64,000 nt of DNA from Actinoplanes solisilvae. GTDB taxonomy: Bacteria > Actinomycetota > Actinomycetes > Mycobacteriales > Micromonosporaceae. Both the position numbers and the translations under genes were made by a program. The notes under the pieces were generated by a model that worked only from the letters and a program-made list of their open reading frames with translations, ran no database searches and was not told the origin of the DNA. Positions 25,496-35,775 of the stretch are shown here, one piece after another. Within the stretch, counting starts at the first letter, position 1. The number at the start of each line of letters is the position of its first letter. The stretch spans positions 36,409 through 100,408 of the forward strand of contig NZ_RJAC01000026.1 in NCBI RefSeq assembly GCF_003999975.1. The letters are read 5' to 3'.

Positions 25496-25726
25496 TCAAC
25501 AGCCGACGCGGAAGGTGGCGTCCTGCCTGTCGGTGGTGGACGAGATCGGGTCGATTCTCAGGACGTAGCCGGATGCCGCCGCCCGTGCTGTACCGGTCGA
25601 CGCAGACGCGCCACGAGCCGTCGGCGACGGCCGGAAGCAGTTGGCGCAGGTGGTGGGCGGGAGGGCGCGGAGCCGACGCCAGTTACGGCGATGGGGCGCG
25701 TCCCGAGAGACACGCCCCATCGTCAA
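25496..25726 (-). pseudogene. Fragment of a secreted-type protein, apparently frameshifted
   Basis: On the minus strand one frame reads DGSWRVCVDRYSTGGGI and a second, starting where the first loses sense, reads SGYVLRIDPISSTTDRQDAT to a stop after FRVGC. Both halves look like real protein and together would make the C-terminal part of an unidentified domain, joined by a frameshift near 25575. No start or signal is visible upstream, so this is most likely a gene remnant. The family is not recognised. Confidence 0.35.
25690..25721 (-). terminator. Hairpin after the AI-2E transporter gene
   Basis: A 12-bp stem with one mismatch (GATGGGGCGCGT against ACACGCCCCATC) and an eight-base loop lies 13 bases past the transporter stop codon. 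Confidence 0.6.
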
Positions 25727-25733
25727 GCCCTGC

Positions 25734-26861
25734 TCAGATCGTCGACGGCTCTCCCGGCTCGGGGTCGGATTCCGGTAATGGGTCGGGTTCCGGTTCGGGG
25801 TCGCTGAGCTGTTCTCGGATGTAGACGTAGACGACCGAGACCAGCGCGGCGACCGGCACCGCGAGAAGGCTGCCGACGATGCCGGCCAGGCTCGCGCCCA
25901 GGGTCACCGCGAGCAGCACCACCGCCGCGTGCAGGCCCAGCCCTCGGCTCTGCACGATCGGCTGGAAGACGTTCCCCTCGAGCTGCTGCACCAGGATGAT
26001 GATGCCGAGCACGATCAGCGCGTCGACCCAGCCCTCGCTGACCAGGGCGATCAGCACCGCCACGAAGCCCGCGAAGAGCGCCCCGACGATCGGCACGAAC
26101 GCGGTGACAAACGTCAGCACGGCCAGTGGCAGCACCAGCGGTACGCCGACGATCCACAGGCCGAGGCCGATGAAGACCGCGTCGAGCAGGCCGACGAAGG
26201 CCTGTGACCGCACGAACGAGCCGAGCGTGTTCCAGCTGCGGGCGGCCACCTCGGGCAGGTCGGTCGAGAGCCGGCCCGGGAGCTGACGCGACAGCCACGG
26301 CAGGAACCGCGGCCCGTCCTTGAGGAAGAAGAACATCAGGAACAACGCCAGCACCGTGGTCACCACGCCGTTGACGATCGTGTTGATGCCGGTCAGGGTG
26401 ACGTTGACGATGCTGCCCGCGCTGCTCTGCACGCGCTGGATGGCCGAGTCGAGCGCGGCCGTGATGTCGTCGTCGCCGAAGTTCAGCGGCGGGCCGGCCG
26501 CCCATTCGCGCACGCTCTGGATGCCGGCGACCACCCGGTCGGCCAGCTCGCCCGACTGCGACGCGACCGGAACGGCGATGACCACGATGATGCCGGCCAT
26601 CACGACCAGGAACAGTACGGTGACGACGCTGGCGGCCAGCGCCGGTGGCCAGCGCAGGCGGTTGCGCAGGAACCGGGTCACCGGCCAGGTCAGCGTCGTG
26701 AGCAGCAGCGCGACGACCAGGGGCCAGATCACCGACCAGGCGCGACCCATGAGCCAGAGCAGCACATAGGCCATGGCCAGCACGACGAGGGTCTGTGCCG
26801 AGAGGACGGCCGTGGTGCGTAAGGCGGTCCTCGACTTGACGGCGTTCAGTCTGGCGGGCAT
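25734..26861 (-). CDS. AI-2E family transporter (PerM/YdiK-type membrane protein)
   Basis: 375 residues from ATG with an AAGGTGAT ribosome site; a 57-codon upstream extension overlaps the divergent regulator gene and is rejected. Seven or eight membrane helices occur in the family's order, with a soluble loop between helices 3 and 4 and the conserved FLKDGPRFL, FVPIVGALFAGF and LEGNVFQPIVQSRGLGLHA segments. Family members export small molecules or ions; the AI-2 name rests on one E. coli protein. The C-terminus is an Asp/Pro/Glu-rich tail (DPEPEPDPLPESDPEPGE). Confidence 0.9.
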   Translation of the reverse strand: MPARLNAVKSRTALRTTAVLSAQTLVVLAMAYVLLWLMGRAWSVIWPLVVALLLTTLTWPVTRFLRNRLRWPPALAASVVTVLFLVVMAGIIVVIAVPVASQSGELADRVVAGIQSVREWAAGPPLNFGDDDITAALDSAIQRVQSSAGSIVNVTLTGINTIVNGVVTTVLALFLMFFFLKDGPRFLPWLSRQLPGRLSTDLPEVAARSWNTLGSFVRSQAFVGLLDAVFIGLGLWIVGVPLVLPLAVLTFVTAFVPIVGALFAGFVAVLIALVSEGWVDALIVLGIIILVQQLEGNVFQPIVQSRGLGLHAAVVLLAVTLGASLAGIVGSLLAVPVAALVSVVYVYIREQLSDPEPEPDPLPESDPEPGEPSTI

Positions 26862-26925
26862 GCCGATCACCTTAGATAGGGTGCGCCCTTCGCGCTGGTC
26901 CGGCGCTCCGGGAAGAATGAGACCC

Positions 26926-29772
26926 ATGCCGTACGGGGTTCTGGGTCCTACGCTCGGGGGCGGCGCTGTGGCGACCGGCGGCGCGCGGGTGCGTGCCCTG
27001 CTCGCCCGCCTGCTGCTCGACGCGGGCCGCATCGTGCCGCTCCCCCGGCTGATCGACGACCTCTACGGTGACACGCCGCCCGCGGGGGCCGTCAACGCGT
27101 TGCAGTCCAACGTCTCCCGGCTGCGGCGCGAGCTGCCCATCTCGTACGACGGCTCGGGTTATCGCCTCGACGTCGAGCCCGGCGAGGTCGACGTGCACCG
27201 CTTCACCCGGCTCGCGTCGTCGGGCCACGAGGCTCTTCGCGCTTCCTCGTACGCGACGGCGGCCGAGCTGCTGACCGAGGCGCTCTCGCTCTGGCGCGGA
27301 GAGGCCCTGGCCGACGTACGATCGGCGCCCTTCGCGCCCGCGGCGGCCGACCTCCTGTCGTCGCGGCGGCGCCAGGCCGTCGAGGGCCGTGTCGAGGCCG
27401 AGCTGCTGCTGCGGCCGTCCGGCGACGCGGTCGACGAGCTGCGGGCCCTGGTCGGCCAGGAACCGCTGCGCGAACACACGTGGGCGCTGCTGATGCGGGC
27501 CCTGGTCGCGGGCGGGCGACCGGCCGAGGCGCTGACGGCCTTCGAGCAGGCGCGCCGGATCCTCCGCGACGAGCTGGGCGCCGACCCGTCGGCCGAGCTG
27601 CGCGCGGTGCACGCGTCGGTCCTACGCGGCTCCCCCACCGTGCCCCGCCACCGGCTGCCCTCGCAGTTGACGAGCTTCGTCGGCCGCGACGACGAGCTGG
27701 CCCGGGTCTCGTCCGCGCTGGGCACGGCCCGGCTGGTGACGCTGGTCGGGGCCGGCGGGGCGGGCAAGACACGGTTGTCGCTCGAGGCGGCCGGGCGTTT
27801 CGAGGGCGACGCCTGCTTCGTCGAGCTGGCCGCCGGCACCGGGCCGGGCGACGTGCCGCGGGCGATGCTCGACGCGCTGGGCCTGCGCGACGGCGGCCTG
27901 CTGGGCGACCGGCTGGCCGGCCCCGCCGCGGCCGAGCGGCTGGTGGCGGCGCTGTCCACGCGGGAGCTGCTGCTCGTTCTCGACAACTGCGAGCACGTGG
28001 TCGCCGCGGTCGCCGCGCTGGCCGGGCTGCTGCTGACGGCGTGTCCCGGCCTGCGGGTGCTGGCCACCAGCCGGGAACCGCTCGGGGTCACCGGCGAGGT
28101 GCGGGTGCCGGTCGGCGGGCTGCCGGCCGAGGCCGCCGTGCGGCTGTTCGCCGAGCGGGCGGCCGACGTGCTGCCCGGGTTCACGCTGACCGGCGACGAC
28201 GAGGTCGCCGCGCGCCGCATCGTGCGCACGCTCGACGGTCTGCCGCTGGCGGTCGAGCTGGCCGCGGCCCGCTTGCCGGTGCTGCCGGTCGGCGAACTGG
28301 CCCGGCGGGTCGACGACCGGTTCCGGGTGCTGTCGCGCGGCAGCAGCACGGCCGCCGAACGGCACCGCACGCTGCGGGCCGTCGTGGCGTGGAGCTGGGA
28401 CCTGCTCACCGCCGAGGAACGCACCCTCGCCGCCCGGTTCACGGTCTTCCGCGGCAGCGCCGGCCTCGACGCGATCGAGCAGCTCGGCGGCCTGGGCACC
28501 GCGACCCTCGACGTGCTCGACGGCTTGGTCACGAAGTCGCTGATCGAGCGGGACGGCACCCGCTACCGCATGCTCGCCACGATCAAGGCCTTCTGCGCCG
28601 AGCAGCTCTCCGCGCGTGACGACGTGCTTCAGGCCCATGCGGCGTACTTCCTGGCCCTGGCTCAGGATGCCGACGCTCACCTGCGCGGCCCCGAGCAGCT
28701 CGACTGGCTCGCCCGTCTCGACGCCGACCGCGACAACCTGCACGCCGCGCTGCGCCACGGCTCCGACGAGGTCGCGCTGCGCCTGGTCGCGGCGCTGTCG
28801 TTCTACTGGTGGCTGCGCGGCGCGCGCAGCGAGGCGTCGGCGCTCGCCCAGGAACTGCTCGACCGCGTCGGCCCCGAGGCCCCGCCCGGCCTGGCCGAGG
28901 AGTTCGTGCTGACCCGCCTGAACGCCGCGCTGTCGGGTGATCCGTTGCGCGCGGGCGAGCACCCCACCGGTTACCTCGAGACCCTGACCCACCCGCCCCG
29001 CCAGCCGTTCCTGCTCTACCTGTCGGCCTTCGCGGCCGGCCCTCCGGTCGAGGGTGAGGAGGAACTGCTCGACCTGCACAGCGCGCTGCGCTCGCGCCTG
29101 CGCGCCGACCCGTGGAGCGAGGCGCTGGCCACCATCGGCAGCGGCTGGATCGCGGTGTTCCGCGGCGACCGTGCCCACGCCAGCGTCGAGTTCGAGCGGG
29201 GCCTGGCCGGCTTCGGCGCCCTGGGCGAGCGCTGGGGCACGATGCTGGCCCGCTCCGGCCTGGCCGAGCTGGCCACGTTGAACGAGGACCACAAGGCCGC
29301 CCGCCCGCACATGGACGAGGCCCTGCGCCTGGCGGTCGAGCTGCGTTCCCAGGTCGACCTGGCCGACCTGCACCGCTCCCGCGGCGACGCCCGCATGCTC
29401 AGCGGCGACGCGGCCGGGGCGGCCGAGGATTTCGCCCTGTCCGTCTCGCTGTCGGCCGAGAGCGGCGCTCCGGAGCTGCTGGCGTCCTCCCGCCACGGTC
29501 TGGGCCGGCTGGCCCTGCGCCGCGGTGACGTCCACGAGGCCCGCGCCCTCTGCCTGCTGGCCCTGGCCGAGTGCCCCACCGGCTGGTACACGGCCGACGG
29601 CACCCGCCTGACCATCTATGTGACCCTGGGCCGGGTGGCCGAGGCATCCGGAGACCCGGCCGAGGCGGCCCACTGGTATCGCCAGGTGACCCCCGACATT
29701 CCCGGGCCCGACGCCGCCCAGGCGGTGGCCCAGGCCGAAGCCGCCCTGGCCGGCCTGCGCACCGAGCGCTGA
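26926..29772 (+). CDS. AfsR/SARP-type regulator: BTAD plus NB-ARC-like ATPase plus TPR
   Basis: 948 residues from ATG 26926; ATG 26917 in frame is an alternative. An OmpR-like winged helix (about 1-75) and BTAD domain (about 85-220, WALLMRALVAGGRPAEALTAF) are followed by SQLTSFVGRDDEL and a P-loop (VTLVGAGGAGKTRLS, about 270-284), the LLLVLDNCEHV Walker B region, LRVLATSREPLGV, and C-terminal TPR-like helices. Such proteins activate secondary-metabolite or efflux genes when ATP-bound. It sits directly before a DrrAB-type exporter operon, which it may control. The winged-helix part is short, so DNA binding should be checked. Confidence 0.9.
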   Translation: MPYGVLGPTLGGGAVATGGARVRALLARLLLDAGRIVPLPRLIDDLYGDTPPAGAVNALQSNVSRLRRELPISYDGSGYRLDVEPGEVDVHRFTRLASSGHEALRASSYATAAELLTEALSLWRGEALADVRSAPFAPAAADLLSSRRRQAVEGRVEAELLLRPSGDAVDELRALVGQEPLREHTWALLMRALVAGGRPAEALTAFEQARRILRDELGADPSAELRAVHASVLRGSPTVPRHRLPSQLTSFVGRDDELARVSSALGTARLVTLVGAGGAGKTRLSLEAAGRFEGDACFVELAAGTGPGDVPRAMLDALGLRDGGLLGDRLAGPAAAERLVAALSTRELLLVLDNCEHVVAAVAALAGLLLTACPGLRVLATSREPLGVTGEVRVPVGGLPAEAAVRLFAERAADVLPGFTLTGDDEVAARRIVRTLDGLPLAVELAAARLPVLPVGELARRVDDRFRVLSRGSSTAAERHRTLRAVVAWSWDLLTAEERTLAARFTVFRGSAGLDAIEQLGGLGTATLDVLDGLVTKSLIERDGTRYRMLATIKAFCAEQLSARDDVLQAHAAYFLALAQDADAHLRGPEQLDWLARLDADRDNLHAALRHGSDEVALRLVAALSFYWWLRGARSEASALAQELLDRVGPEAPPGLAEEFVLTRLNAALSGDPLRAGEHPTGYLETLTHPPRQPFLLYLSAFAAGPPVEGEEELLDLHSALRSRLRADPWSEALATIGSGWIAVFRGDRAHASVEFERGLAGFGALGERWGTMLARSGLAELATLNEDHKAARPHMDEALRLAVELRSQVDLADLHRSRGDARMLSGDAAGAAEDFALSVSLSAESGAPELLASSRHGLGRLALRRGDVHEARALCLLALAECPTGWYTADGTRLTIYVTLGRVAEASGDPAEAAHWYRQVTPDIPGPDAAQAVAQAEAALAGLRTER

Positions 29773-29830
29773 CCGCCGCTCGTCAGCGGCTCGTGCGTCG
29801 CTCGTCAGCGCCGCCCGGCAGCCTCGGCCC

Positions 29831-30792
<962 letters not shown>

Positions 30793-30796
<4 letters not shown>

Positions 30797-31575
30797 CCAC
30801 CGCCATCGCCGACGGCTGGGTGATGACCACGCGCTACCTGCGCCACGTCGTCCGCGAGCCCGAGCAGATCATCATCTACTTCTCCCTGCCCATCATGTTC
30901 GTGCTGGTGTTCGGCTATGTGTTCGGCAGCGGCATGGCCGTCGGCGGCGACAGCTACCGCGAGTTCCTGCTCCCGGGCGTCTTCGTGATGACCCAGTTGT
31001 ACGGTCTGGGCGCCACCGCCACCGCCATCTCGCTCGACATCAGCCGCGGCGTGGTCGACCGGTTCCGTTCGATGCCGACGGCCCGCTCCGCGCTCATGGT
31101 CGGGCGCAGCACGGCCGACCTGGCCCGCGCGCTGCTCGAGATGGCCGTGCTGCTGGTCTGCGGTCTGCTCGTGGGCTGGCAGTGGCATCGCGGCGCCGGG
31201 GCCGCGCTGGCCGCGATCGGCCTGATCCTGCTGCTGCGCCTGGCGTTGACGTGGGTCGGCATCTATCTGGGCAGCGTCGTGCCGAACCCCGACATGGTCG
31301 GGCTGATCGTCTTCCCGCTGGCGTTCCCGCTGACCGCCCTGTCCAACGTGTTCGTCGCCCCCGACCAGATGCCCGCGTGGCTGGGCGCCGTCGCCGAGTG
31401 GAACCCGATCTCAGCCACCGTCGCCGCCGCACGCGAACTGTTCGGCAACCCCGGCCTGGGCAGCGACTCCTGGCCGGCCGAACACGCCGTCATGCTGGCC
31501 ATGGCCTGGCCGCTGCTGCTCATCGCCGTCTTCGCCCCGCTGGCAGTGAGGCGCTACCGCCTGCTGGGCCGCTAG
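30793..31575 (+). CDS. DrrB-type ABC-2 transporter permease
   Basis: 260 residues from ATG. Six membrane helices of the ABC-2 type; typical family segments are EPEQIIIYFSLPIMFVLVFGYVFG, ATAISLDISRGVVDRFRSMP, and FPLTALSNVFVAPDQMP followed by WNPISATVAAARELFGNP. It is the channel partner of the preceding ATPase gene and is translationally coupled to it. Confidence 0.92.
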
Positions 31576-31658
31576 GCGGCCCTCACGATCGAGGTCGGCC
31601 CCTCGCCGGAAGGCCGTCCGCACAATCGGTCGCGCTGAGCGGGGGTGCACTGAGCTGA

Positions 31659-31706
31659 TCCTTGATACAGGGGCCTCAATCGCACTCGAGGGGCCTGTAT
31701 CAAGGA
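31659..31706. terminator. Long inverted repeat between convergent genes
   Basis: TCCTTGATACAGG and CCTGTATCAAGGA form a perfect 13-bp stem, extended by four more pairs after a two-base mismatch, around a ten-base loop. It lies between the ends of the exporter operon and the YjbR gene and probably terminates both. Its AT-richer, palindromic sequence also resembles an interspersed repeat element. Confidence 0.55.
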
Positions 31707-31731
31707 CCGGCGTCCCCGCGGGACAGGCGCG

Positions 31732-32085
31732 CTACGGCGGCGGTGGCTGCCGGCGCATCTGCCAGGCGTCGGTGATCAGTTCCTCGAGGCGGTCGACTGT
31801 CACCGAAGGTAGGCGGACCATCACCAGGGGCAGTCCGTCGTAGGAGGGGACGGTGAAGAACAGGGCCGGTTCGCCCAGCAGCAAAGCTTGCTTTTCGGCC
31901 TCGTCGCCGACGTACAGGACAGCGACGTCCGTGCGGATACGGCGGGGCTTGCCAGGCTCACGTTCGGGATAGGACCAGATGAAACCCCTGTTGTGCACAC
32001 GGAAGTCGAACCCGTCGCTGGGGATCTCGACGGTCTCGGGCATCGCCAGAGCCAGGCGGCGTACGTCGTCGGCGGTGGCCAACAT
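31732..32085 (-). CDS. MmcQ/YjbR family protein
   Basis: 117 residues from ATG. The family layout is visible: MLATADDVRRLALAMPETVE at the start, a FRVHNRGFIWSYPER strand pair, and SYDGLPLVMVRLPSVTVDRLEELITDAW at the end. YjbR/MmcQ proteins have a CyaY-like fold and are annotated as possible DNA-binding proteins, with no proven role. A single gene, facing the exporter operon. Confidence 0.87.
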   Translation of the reverse strand: MLATADDVRRLALAMPETVEIPSDGFDFRVHNRGFIWSYPEREPGKPRRIRTDVAVLYVGDEAEKQALLLGEPALFFTVPSYDGLPLVMVRLPSVTVDRLEELITDAWQMRRQPPPP

Positions 32086-32202
32086 ATTCCCTTTCGCATG
32101 TGTTGGGTAGGCGACTGATGCTATGACACCGGGAGCGCGCCGGACTCGTTGTGCGTAGGATGCCTCGGCACGGTCGTAACAGCAGTGGAACCGAGGAGCA
32201 CG

Positions 32203-32892
32203 ATGCCGCTAACTCCAGCCGACGTTCACAACGTGGCTTTCAAGAAGCCGGCGATCGGTAAGCGCGGCTACGACGAGGAGGACGTGGACGCCTTCCTCGA
32301 CGAGGTCGAGCAGGAACTGATCCGCCTTCTCGAGGAGAACCGCGCCCTGCACGACCAGATGCAGCGGCCCGGCCCGGGCGGTCCGGCCGCCTCGGGGCCC
32401 GGCAACCGGGCGCTCGAGGCCGAGCTGTCCGACCTGACCGCTCAGCTCGGGCGCCTGCAGGAGGCCCGCGCCCGCGCCGAGCAGAACGCCCGCAGCATGC
32501 AGACCCAGCTCGAGCGCGCCCGCCGCGAGACGCCCGCCGCGCCGGCCCCGAGCGCCGCCGACGGTGACTCGCCGGTGCTGATGATGGCCCGCCGCACGGC
32601 CGACGACCACATGCGCGACGCCCGGTCCGAGGCCGACGCGGTGATCTCGGCGGCGCAGGCCGAGTCCGACAAGCTCTCGACCGACGCACAGCTCACGGCG
32701 GGCACGATCGAGAGTGACGCCCGCCGCAAGCACACCGAGGCGATGAACACCCTCGGCGACAAACGGGCCGAGCTGCTCAACGAGATCGACAAGCTGGGCC
32801 GCCTGGCGCAGACCTACCAGCAGGCCCTGGGCGACCACGTCACCCGCCAGCTGCAGGAGCTCGACAGCACCTCGGGCCGCGAGCTCGACTGA
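32203..32892 (+). CDS. DivIVA-domain coiled-coil protein
   Basis: 229 residues from ATG. The N-terminal DivIVA domain (LTPADVHNVAFKKPAIGKRG then YDEEDVDAFLDEVEQEL) includes the membrane-curvature-binding start. Residues about 75-115 and 145-225 are coiled coil, separated by a Pro/Ala linker. It resembles Wag31/DivIVA of actinobacteria, but the cell-division gene cluster where Wag31 normally sits is absent, so this is probably a paralogue for polar growth, septation or sporangium development. A ribosome site GAGGAG is present. Confidence 0.85.
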   Translation: MPLTPADVHNVAFKKPAIGKRGYDEEDVDAFLDEVEQELIRLLEENRALHDQMQRPGPGGPAASGPGNRALEAELSDLTAQLGRLQEARARAEQNARSMQTQLERARRETPAAPAPSAADGDSPVLMMARRTADDHMRDARSEADAVISAAQAESDKLSTDAQLTAGTIESDARRKHTEAMNTLGDKRAELLNEIDKLGRLAQTYQQALGDHVTRQLQELDSTSGRELD

Positions 32893-32968
32893 CCACGACA
32901 GGCCCCGGCCCCGCGAACAAGAGCGAGCACAAGCGAGCACTAGCGGGGCCGGCCTGTATCTTCACCGC

Positions 32969-33784
32969 ATGAAGACGGTGACCCGCCGACTCGCCCTGTG
33001 GCGGGCCGACCTCGAAGCCGGCGTCTGCGCGATCCCCGAGGACAGCGTCGAGACCCGCCCCGAGGTCAAGGTCGTCATCGAGCACCGCCACCTCGGCCGC
33101 GCCGCCACCCGGGCGGTCTTCGCCGCCGAGCCGCTGCAGGACGTCGAATGGCAGGTCACCGGCCTGACCTGGCCCGACGACGTGCACCCGGGCGTGCTCG
33201 TCACCGTCGTCTGGCATCCCGGCAAGGACGAGCTGGTCATCCGCACCGCCGCGCTCGACGAGCCGGTCACCGTCGACGGCGTCCCGTTCTTCCACGAGTA
33301 CGACTCCAAGGTCGTCACCCGCGACTACGAGCCCGACCAGTCCAACCGGGCCAAGGTGCTGCACACCGTCCGCAAGCTGGGCCGGGTCTTCGACGACGGC
33401 AGCGCCGTGATCAGCGAGGACCTGCTGGCCAAGCGGTTCGGCCGGGGCGCCAAGGCCGCGTTCCTGCTGCGCAACGCCCTCGACCAGCTGATCCGCGAGG
33501 GTTTCCTGACCCGGGTCGAGGGCAGCGTCGACTCGGCCGGCCACCCGTCCTATCCCGCCGTCGACGGCAAGCCGGTCACCGAGATGGTCTTCTACGCCCC
33601 GATGGTCGAGCCGATCCCGGCCGAAAGCGCCCGCGGCGACCACTGGGTCAGCGGCTTCGTCCGCAAACTCCCTCGCGGCGCCCAGCCCAGCGAGAAACAA
33701 CTCGACCTCTACCGCGCCGCCGAGAACGAGCAGCCACTGGCCCCCGGCTACACCTTCGTTCAGAAACACCACAGAAACGGCTGA
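32969..33784 (+). CDS. Conserved hypothetical protein, 271 residues
   Basis: Family not recognised. ATG start; charged, soluble and evenly folded in look, with VTGLTWPDDVHPGVLVTVVWHPG and an AKRFGRGAKAAFLLRNALDQL helical part that resembles a winged-helix segment (residues about 155-180). No signal peptide or membrane helix. It follows the DivIVA gene by 76 bases on the same strand and may be co-transcribed. Function cannot be assigned. Confidence 0.75.
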   Translation: MKTVTRRLALWRADLEAGVCAIPEDSVETRPEVKVVIEHRHLGRAATRAVFAAEPLQDVEWQVTGLTWPDDVHPGVLVTVVWHPGKDELVIRTAALDEPVTVDGVPFFHEYDSKVVTRDYEPDQSNRAKVLHTVRKLGRVFDDGSAVISEDLLAKRFGRGAKAAFLLRNALDQLIREGFLTRVEGSVDSAGHPSYPAVDGKPVTEMVFYAPMVEPIPAESARGDHWVSGFVRKLPRGAQPSEKQLDLYRAAENEQPLAPGYTFVQKHHRNG

Positions 33785-33878
33785 CGTACGCCACGTCGGC
33801 CGGGACAACCGCACTGCCGCGAACCCGCTGCCCCTCGCGACCTGAGCGGTCGGCCAGGCCATAGCGCGGGCTCCGGCC

Positions 33879-34172
33879 CTACCGCGGTGGCCGGGCTGTC
33901 TTGCGCCTGTCCCGGGAGGACAGCTCGGTGATGCGGCGGTCGAACAGCCCGGCCCGCAGCAGTGGAACCGGCCCGCCCGACGCCTTGATCAGCCGAACGT
34001 CGCGGGCCACCAGACCGGCGACCAGCGCGAGCCGCCGCCCGTATTCGCCGTGATCCAGCAGAGCGGCCCGGTCGGTGGCCGTGGGCGCCCACGCGGCCAC
34101 CCGGCGCAGTCGCTCCCGGTCGCGCAGCTGGTCGAGCGATTCCAGCAGCTCGTCGACGTTCACAATGATCAT
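33879..34172 (-). CDS. Small hypothetical protein, 97 residues
   Basis: ATG start (MIIVNVDELLESLDQLRDRE). Mainly helical, with an Arg/Lys-rich tail (SSRDRRKTARPPR). It begins 13 bases after the aldehyde dehydrogenase stop codon on the same strand and is likely co-transcribed with it. A GACCGGTC-type imperfect palindrome lies in the short gap. Family not recognised; a real gene is supported by codon bias rather than similarity. Confidence 0.55.
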   Translation of the reverse strand: MIIVNVDELLESLDQLRDRERLRRVAAWAPTATDRAALLDHGEYGRRLALVAGLVARDVRLIKASGGPVPLLRAGLFDRRITELSSRDRRKTARPPR

Positions 34173-34185
34173 TCTGACCGGTCGG

Positions 34186-35622
34186 TCAACCGAGAATCAC
34201 CGTTTGCAGCTCGGTGAACGTCTCCATCGCGTGGCTGCCGCCGACCCGGCCGAGGCCGCTGTCCGAGCCCGACCGGCCGCCGAACGGCAGGTGGCTCTCC
34301 CAGTAGTTCGTCGACGCGTTGACGTTGACCCATCCGGTGCGCACCGCGTCGGCGTACGCGAGGCCCTTGCCGACGTCGGCGGTGTAGATGGCTGCGAGGA
34401 GTCCGTAGCGGGACGCGTTGGTCAGCTCGATCGCCTCGTCGAGCGAGCGGATCGTCACGATGGGCGCGACCGGCCCGAACGTCTCCTCGGTGGCGACCAG
34501 CGCGTGCCGCGGCACGTTGTCGAGGACCGTCGGCTGCCAGTAGAGGTCGGTCAGGTGACCCTTCGCGCGTTCGCCCCCGGTGAGGATCGTGGCGCCCCGG
34601 GCGACCGCGTCGGCGACGTGCGCGTCCATCTTCGCCGCGACCGCCGCGTTGTTCAGCGGGCCCATCGTCGTCCCGTCGCCGAACGGGTCGCCGAGCGCGA
34701 CCGTGTCGCGGGTCGCCTCGGCCAGGCGGCGCGCGAATTCGTCGTGCACGGCGGCGTGCACCAGCAGCCGCTCGCCGGCCGTGCAGCTCTGACCCGCGCA
34801 GAGGAAGCAGGCCAGCAGCGCCCCCTGGACCGCCTGGTCGAGGTCGGCGTCGTCGAGCACGACCAGCGGGCCGTTGCCGCCCATCTCGAGCAGGGTCGCC
34901 TTGCCGGCCGCCGCGCTCGCCACCTTCCGGCCGGTGGCGGTGGAGCCGATGAACGCGACCGCGTCGACGCCGGGGTTGCGGGCGATCTCGTCGCCCACGA
35001 CCGGGCCGGGCCCGAGGACCAGGTTGAGCACCCCGCCGGGCAGGTCGGCGTCGGCGACGCAGTCGGCCAGCGCGATCGCGGCGACCGAGGTCGTCGGGGC
35101 CGGGGTCCACACGACCGTGTTGCCCGCGGCCAGCGCGGGCGCGATCAGCTCGGCCGGCATCGTGTAGGGCCAGTTCCACGGGGTGATCACGCCGACCACG
35201 CCGCGCGGGCGGCGGATCAGCATCGCCCGCTTGTTCGCCGCCACCGAGCTGGGAAGCTGCCCGGAAAGACGTTTGCCGTCCTCGGCGGCCATGCGCCAGT
35301 ACTCGATGAGCTCGTCCACCTCGTCGTACGCCTCGGCGAACAGCGGCTTGCCCTGATCCATCGTGAGGATCTTGGCGAGCGAGTCGCGGCGGCGCTCGAT
35401 GGTGTCGGCCACGCGGTGCAGCAGCTTGGCCCGGGTGAAGGCGCCCAGGCCGGCCCAGCGCGGCGCGATCGCCCGCGCGGCGTCGACGGCGGCCTGCGCG
35501 TCCTCGCGGCCGCCGACCGGGATCTGGCCGAGGTTGTCGCCGGTGGCGGGGCTGGTCGCGGTGACGGTCGCTTTCGAGCGGGCGGTCGTCCAGGCGCCGC
35601 CGACGAACATCCTGAGGTCCAC
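34186..35622 (-). CDS. NAD(P)-dependent aldehyde dehydrogenase
   Basis: 478 residues from GTG (an in-frame ATG lies four codons later). Catalytic Cys280 in FLCAGQSCTAGERL and general base Glu246 in LLEMGGNGPLVV are present, as is the ITPWNWPYTMPAELIAPALA cofactor segment and EETFGPVAPI. The usual lysine of the VVWKPA motif is threonine here (VVWTPAPTT), which could alter cofactor or adenosine-ribose binding. It oxidises an unidentified aldehyde to the acid in the cytoplasm. The small downstream gene may share its transcript. Confidence 0.92.
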   Translation of the reverse strand: MDLRMFVGGAWTTARSKATVTATSPATGDNLGQIPVGGREDAQAAVDAARAIAPRWAGLGAFTRAKLLHRVADTIERRRDSLAKILTMDQGKPLFAEAYDEVDELIEYWRMAAEDGKRLSGQLPSSVAANKRAMLIRRPRGVVGVITPWNWPYTMPAELIAPALAAGNTVVWTPAPTTSVAAIALADCVADADLPGGVLNLVLGPGPVVGDEIARNPGVDAVAFIGSTATGRKVASAAAGKATLLEMGGNGPLVVLDDADLDQAVQGALLACFLCAGQSCTAGERLLVHAAVHDEFARRLAEATRDTVALGDPFGDGTTMGPLNNAAVAAKMDAHVADAVARGATILTGGERAKGHLTDLYWQPTVLDNVPRHALVATEETFGPVAPIVTIRSLDEAIELTNASRYGLLAAIYTADVGKGLAYADAVRTGWVNVNASTNYWESHLPFGGRSGSDSGLGRVGGSHAMETFTELQTVILG

Positions 35623-35775
35623 GCGTAGAGGCTATCGGCGGCCATCACACGGTGATAGGTGCGAAATGGTGTGGTTCTTTTTCGGGGCGCCGCAACGTAC
35701 GGTATTTCGACAGCCTTCGATGCGGCGGGCGCCGACCGGTGCCGTACGCGTCGACACCCCCGAAAGGAGTCCGGC

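Noticed and set aside
34175..34188. TGACCGGTCGGTCA as a TetR operator
   Set aside because: It lies in the 13-base gap between two same-strand genes that look co-transcribed and partly in a stop codon; there is no regulator nearby.
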